Shown here: piece by piece, positions 5,037 to 6,587 of the stretch | How the letters are laid out: every line of letters starts with the position of its first letter | Numbering within the stretch: position 1 is the stretch's first letter | Assembly: GCA_012274205.1 (NCBI GenBank) | Contig: JAAOZY010000074.1 | Coordinates: 1-6,587, forward strand | DNA length: 6,587 bases | Source of the DNA: Betaproteobacteria bacterium | Lineage (GTDB): Bacteria; Pseudomonadota; Gammaproteobacteria; Burkholderiales; SG8-39 | Direction of reading: 5' to 3' | Program-made: the position numbers and the translations under genes | Notes under the pieces: generated by a model | Told to the model about the DNA's origin: nothing | What the model saw: the letters and a program-made list of their open reading frames with translations, nothing else | Databases searched by the model: none

Positions 5037-6530
5037 ATGCGCATCCGATCCCTCTCCATACTTTCCCTTGCCGCGTCGCTGTTCCTGTGTACGGCGGCGT
5101 ACGCGCAGCAAGCGGCGGGCACTGCGCCCAAGGCGGGCGAAACTGCAGCCGCGCCGGCGTCCAGTCCGGCGGCGACCACGCAGCATTCGGTGGTTCAGGA
5201 ATTCCCGTCCGCAGCGGCGACGAAGTCCGGCGCCAAGCCTGCAGCCAGGAAGGTCGCGGTAGTCAGCGAGCCGATGCCGGTCACCTCCCCCATCGTCCCT
5301 ATCATCCTGTATGTGGGCGAGGTGAAGACCCTGCCGGTGGTCGGCGTGACGCGCGTGGCAGTGGGCAACGGCAAGATGGTCAGCTCCACCGTCCTCGACG
5401 ACGGCGTGCTTCTGCTGGCCGAGGCGCCGGGCGATTCCAGCCTCTACCTCTGGCTCAAGGACGGCAGGGTCCAGCGTTACAAAGTGACGGTGCACGCCGT
5501 CGATACCGAACAGACGCTGGCGTACATGCGCTCGCTCGTGGGCTCGATCCCGGGCGTCACCATCAAGGAGGTCGGCGGTGCAGTGATCGTCAGCGGCGCC
5601 ACCAGCAAAGAGAATCTGGCGCGAATCGACGCCGCGGTGAAGAACTTCCCGCGCTCGCTCAACATGGTGCGCGAAGAGGACGTGACCATGAGAAAAATGG
5701 TCTACATGAAAGTCCAGATCATGGAATTCAAGAAGGCGGCGCTGGAAAACCTGGGCATCGACTGGAGCACCAGTGCGGCCGGCCCGTCGATGGCGTTTAC
5801 CGCCGATCTCATCAACAACAAACAATTCCGCTACGCACCGCAGCAGCAGGATCCGAGCTTCGTCGTGGGCCAGGGGGCGTCCTCGGCCTTGAACATCCCG
5901 AGCCAGGCCGGCCGCATGTATTTTGGCATCGCTTCGACCATCGTGTCGCGGCTCAATCTGGCCATGAACAACGGCGATGCCTGGGTCCTGGCCGCGCCCG
6001 AGTTGTCCACTCGCTCCGGCGGCGAAGCAAAGTTCCTCGCCGGCGGCCAGATTCCCATCGTTACCGCCGGCGCGCTCGGCGCCACCAGCGTCACCTACAA
6101 GGACTACGGCATCAAGCTGAACATCAAGCCCGTTGCCGACGACCATGAAAACATTTCGGCCAGCATCACCACGGAAGTCTCGGACATCGATCCGAGCTTC
6201 CAGGCGGTTCAGGGCAATCCCGGCTTCCTGATGCGCTCGACCGAGTCCGAAATCAACGTCAAGAGCGGGCAGACCATCGTCATCTCCGGCCTGGTCGACC
6301 AGCGCTCCAGCAGTTCCATCAACAAGTTTCCCTTCCTCGGTGACGTGCCGATCCTGGGCGCCCTGTTCAAGTCGGAAAACTTCATCAACAACCGCTCCGA
6401 CCTGGTCATCTTCGTCACGCCGGTGGTCACCGATCCGTCGTCGACGACCAACCAGCAGCGCATCGAAAAGGCGCGGGATATCCGCGAGCGCTTCGAGAAT
6501 TTCCTCGGCAAGAAAGGGATCGTTGACTGA
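5037..6530 (+). CDS. cpaC: Flp pilus secretin CpaC (RcpA)
   Basis: A protein of 497 residues forming the outer-membrane channel for the Flp pilus. A Sec signal peptide (1-23, ending AYA) is followed by an Ala/Pro-rich low-complexity stretch (about 24-80). Next come the pilus-secretin N-terminal domain (about 84-153: ILYVGEVKTLPV, LLLAEAPGDSSLYLW), a BON-like segment (about 157-215: GVTIKEVGGAVIVSG) and the secretin domain (about 295-465). The secretin domain shows FLAGGQIPIV, YKDYGIKLNIKP, SGQTIVISGLV and the family signature FPFLGDVPILGALFKS, then DLVIFVTPVV. Length and domain order fit CpaC/RcpA. The ATG at 5037 is chosen because it gives the signal peptide and has AGG at 5024-5026; the frame stays open upstream but overlaps cpaB. 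The stop overlaps the next start (TGATG). No pilotin is visible nearby. Confidence 0.94.
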   Translation: MRIRSLSILSLAASLFLCTAAYAQQAAGTAPKAGETAAAPASSPAATTQHSVVQEFPSAAATKSGAKPAARKVAVVSEPMPVTSPIVPIILYVGEVKTLPVVGVTRVAVGNGKMVSSTVLDDGVLLLAEAPGDSSLYLWLKDGRVQRYKVTVHAVDTEQTLAYMRSLVGSIPGVTIKEVGGAVIVSGATSKENLARIDAAVKNFPRSLNMVREEDVTMRKMVYMKVQIMEFKKAALENLGIDWSTSAAGPSMAFTADLINNKQFRYAPQQQDPSFVVGQGASSALNIPSQAGRMYFGIASTIVSRLNLAMNNGDAWVLAAPELSTRSGGEAKFLAGGQIPIVTAGALGATSVTYKDYGIKLNIKPVADDHENISASITTEVSDIDPSFQAVQGNPGFLMRSTESEINVKSGQTIVISGLVDQRSSSSINKFPFLGDVPILGALFKSENFINNRSDLVIFVTPVVTDPSSTTNQQRIEKARDIRERFENFLGKKGIVD

Positions 6531-6587
6531 TGTTCAAAGTTCTCGTCACCGACAGCAAGGGCGCCCGCAGCGAGTTCGAGGTGGGCA
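6530..6587 (+). CDS. Start of a downstream gene, possibly FHA-domain CpaF/TadA-type ATPase (partial)
   Basis: Only 19 codons are visible, beginning MFKVLVTDSKGARSEFEVG. The ATG shares its A with the TGA stop of the secretin gene, so it is in the same operon and probably translationally coupled. A beta strand, a turn with Gly and a second strand (KVLVTDS, then SEFEVG) is how forkhead-associated (FHA) domains begin. Some tad loci encode CpaF/TadA ATPases with an N-terminal FHA domain, and a motor ATPase is still missing from this locus. A separate FHA protein or a CpaE/TadZ-type protein is also possible. That a gene starts here is well supported; its identity is a guess from 19 residues. Confidence 0.5.
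   Translation, partial: MFKVLVTDSKGARSEFEVG

Noticed and set aside
5073..5096. Possible lipobox around Cys18 of the secretin
   Set aside because: LFLC does not match the lipobox (small residues before Cys are missing), and AYA at 21-23 gives a good ordinary signal peptidase site.
5007..6146. Open frame of 379 codons on the - strand opposite the secretin gene
   Set aside because: It is antisense to a firmly identified secretin and its product is rich in His, Arg, Asp and Gly with no domain, as expected for the complement of GC-rich coding DNA.
5087..6148. Open frame of 353 codons on the + strand in another frame of the secretin gene
   Set aside because: The product is Arg/Gly/His-rich and without motifs, while the other frame encodes a complete secretin.
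1..6587. Search for tRNA, rRNA, CRISPR arrays, insertion sequences or toxin-antitoxin genes
   Set aside because: No spaced repeats, transposase, terminal inverted repeats or RNA-gene-like segments were seen; almost all of the window is explained by collinear coding genes.

Overview
The window holds the 5' part of a tad/cpa/rcp locus, which builds Flp (type IVc) pili. It lies entirely on the + strand and is high in GC. Strong G/C bias at third codon positions and the gene types point to a Gram-negative proteobacterium. An outer-membrane secretin and periplasmic proteins are present, and a beta- or gammaproteobacterium seems most likely. The species cannot be named from this sequence.

Layout. 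Positions 2-199 are the 3' end of an upstream gene of unknown function. Positions 200-325 are a relatively A/T-rich gap with a good sigma-70-type promoter (-35 at 215-220, extended -10 at 238-243), a small leader hairpin and the ribosome binding site of the pilin gene. After that, eight genes follow in one direction with gaps of 32 bases or less: an Flp pilin (326-592); a TadG-like pilus-assembly protein (619-2196); a TadE-like pseudopilin (2193-3020); a secreted protein of unknown family (3017-3715); a second, very small pilin-like protein (3733-3939); CpaB/RcpC (3952-5004); the CpaC/RcpA secretin (5037-6530); and the first 19 codons of a gene from 6530 that looks like the start of an FHA domain, possibly fused to the CpaF/TadA ATPase.

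How they work together. The pilin and the two pseudopilin-like proteins carry a class III prepilin site (Gly at -1, Gln at +1, Glu at +5) and should be processed by a prepilin peptidase not encoded here. The TadG-like and TadE-like proteins are inner-membrane anchored with large periplasmic parts. CpaB is a periplasmic component that works with the secretin, through which the fibre leaves the cell. The motor ATPase, TadZ/CpaE, the TadB/TadC platform and the peptidase are not in the window, although the gene cut at the right edge may be the motor.

The system itself is known. The parts least explained by known families are the secreted protein at 3017-3715, which seems to contain two copies of one fold; the 68-residue minor pilin; and the FHA-like start of the last gene.
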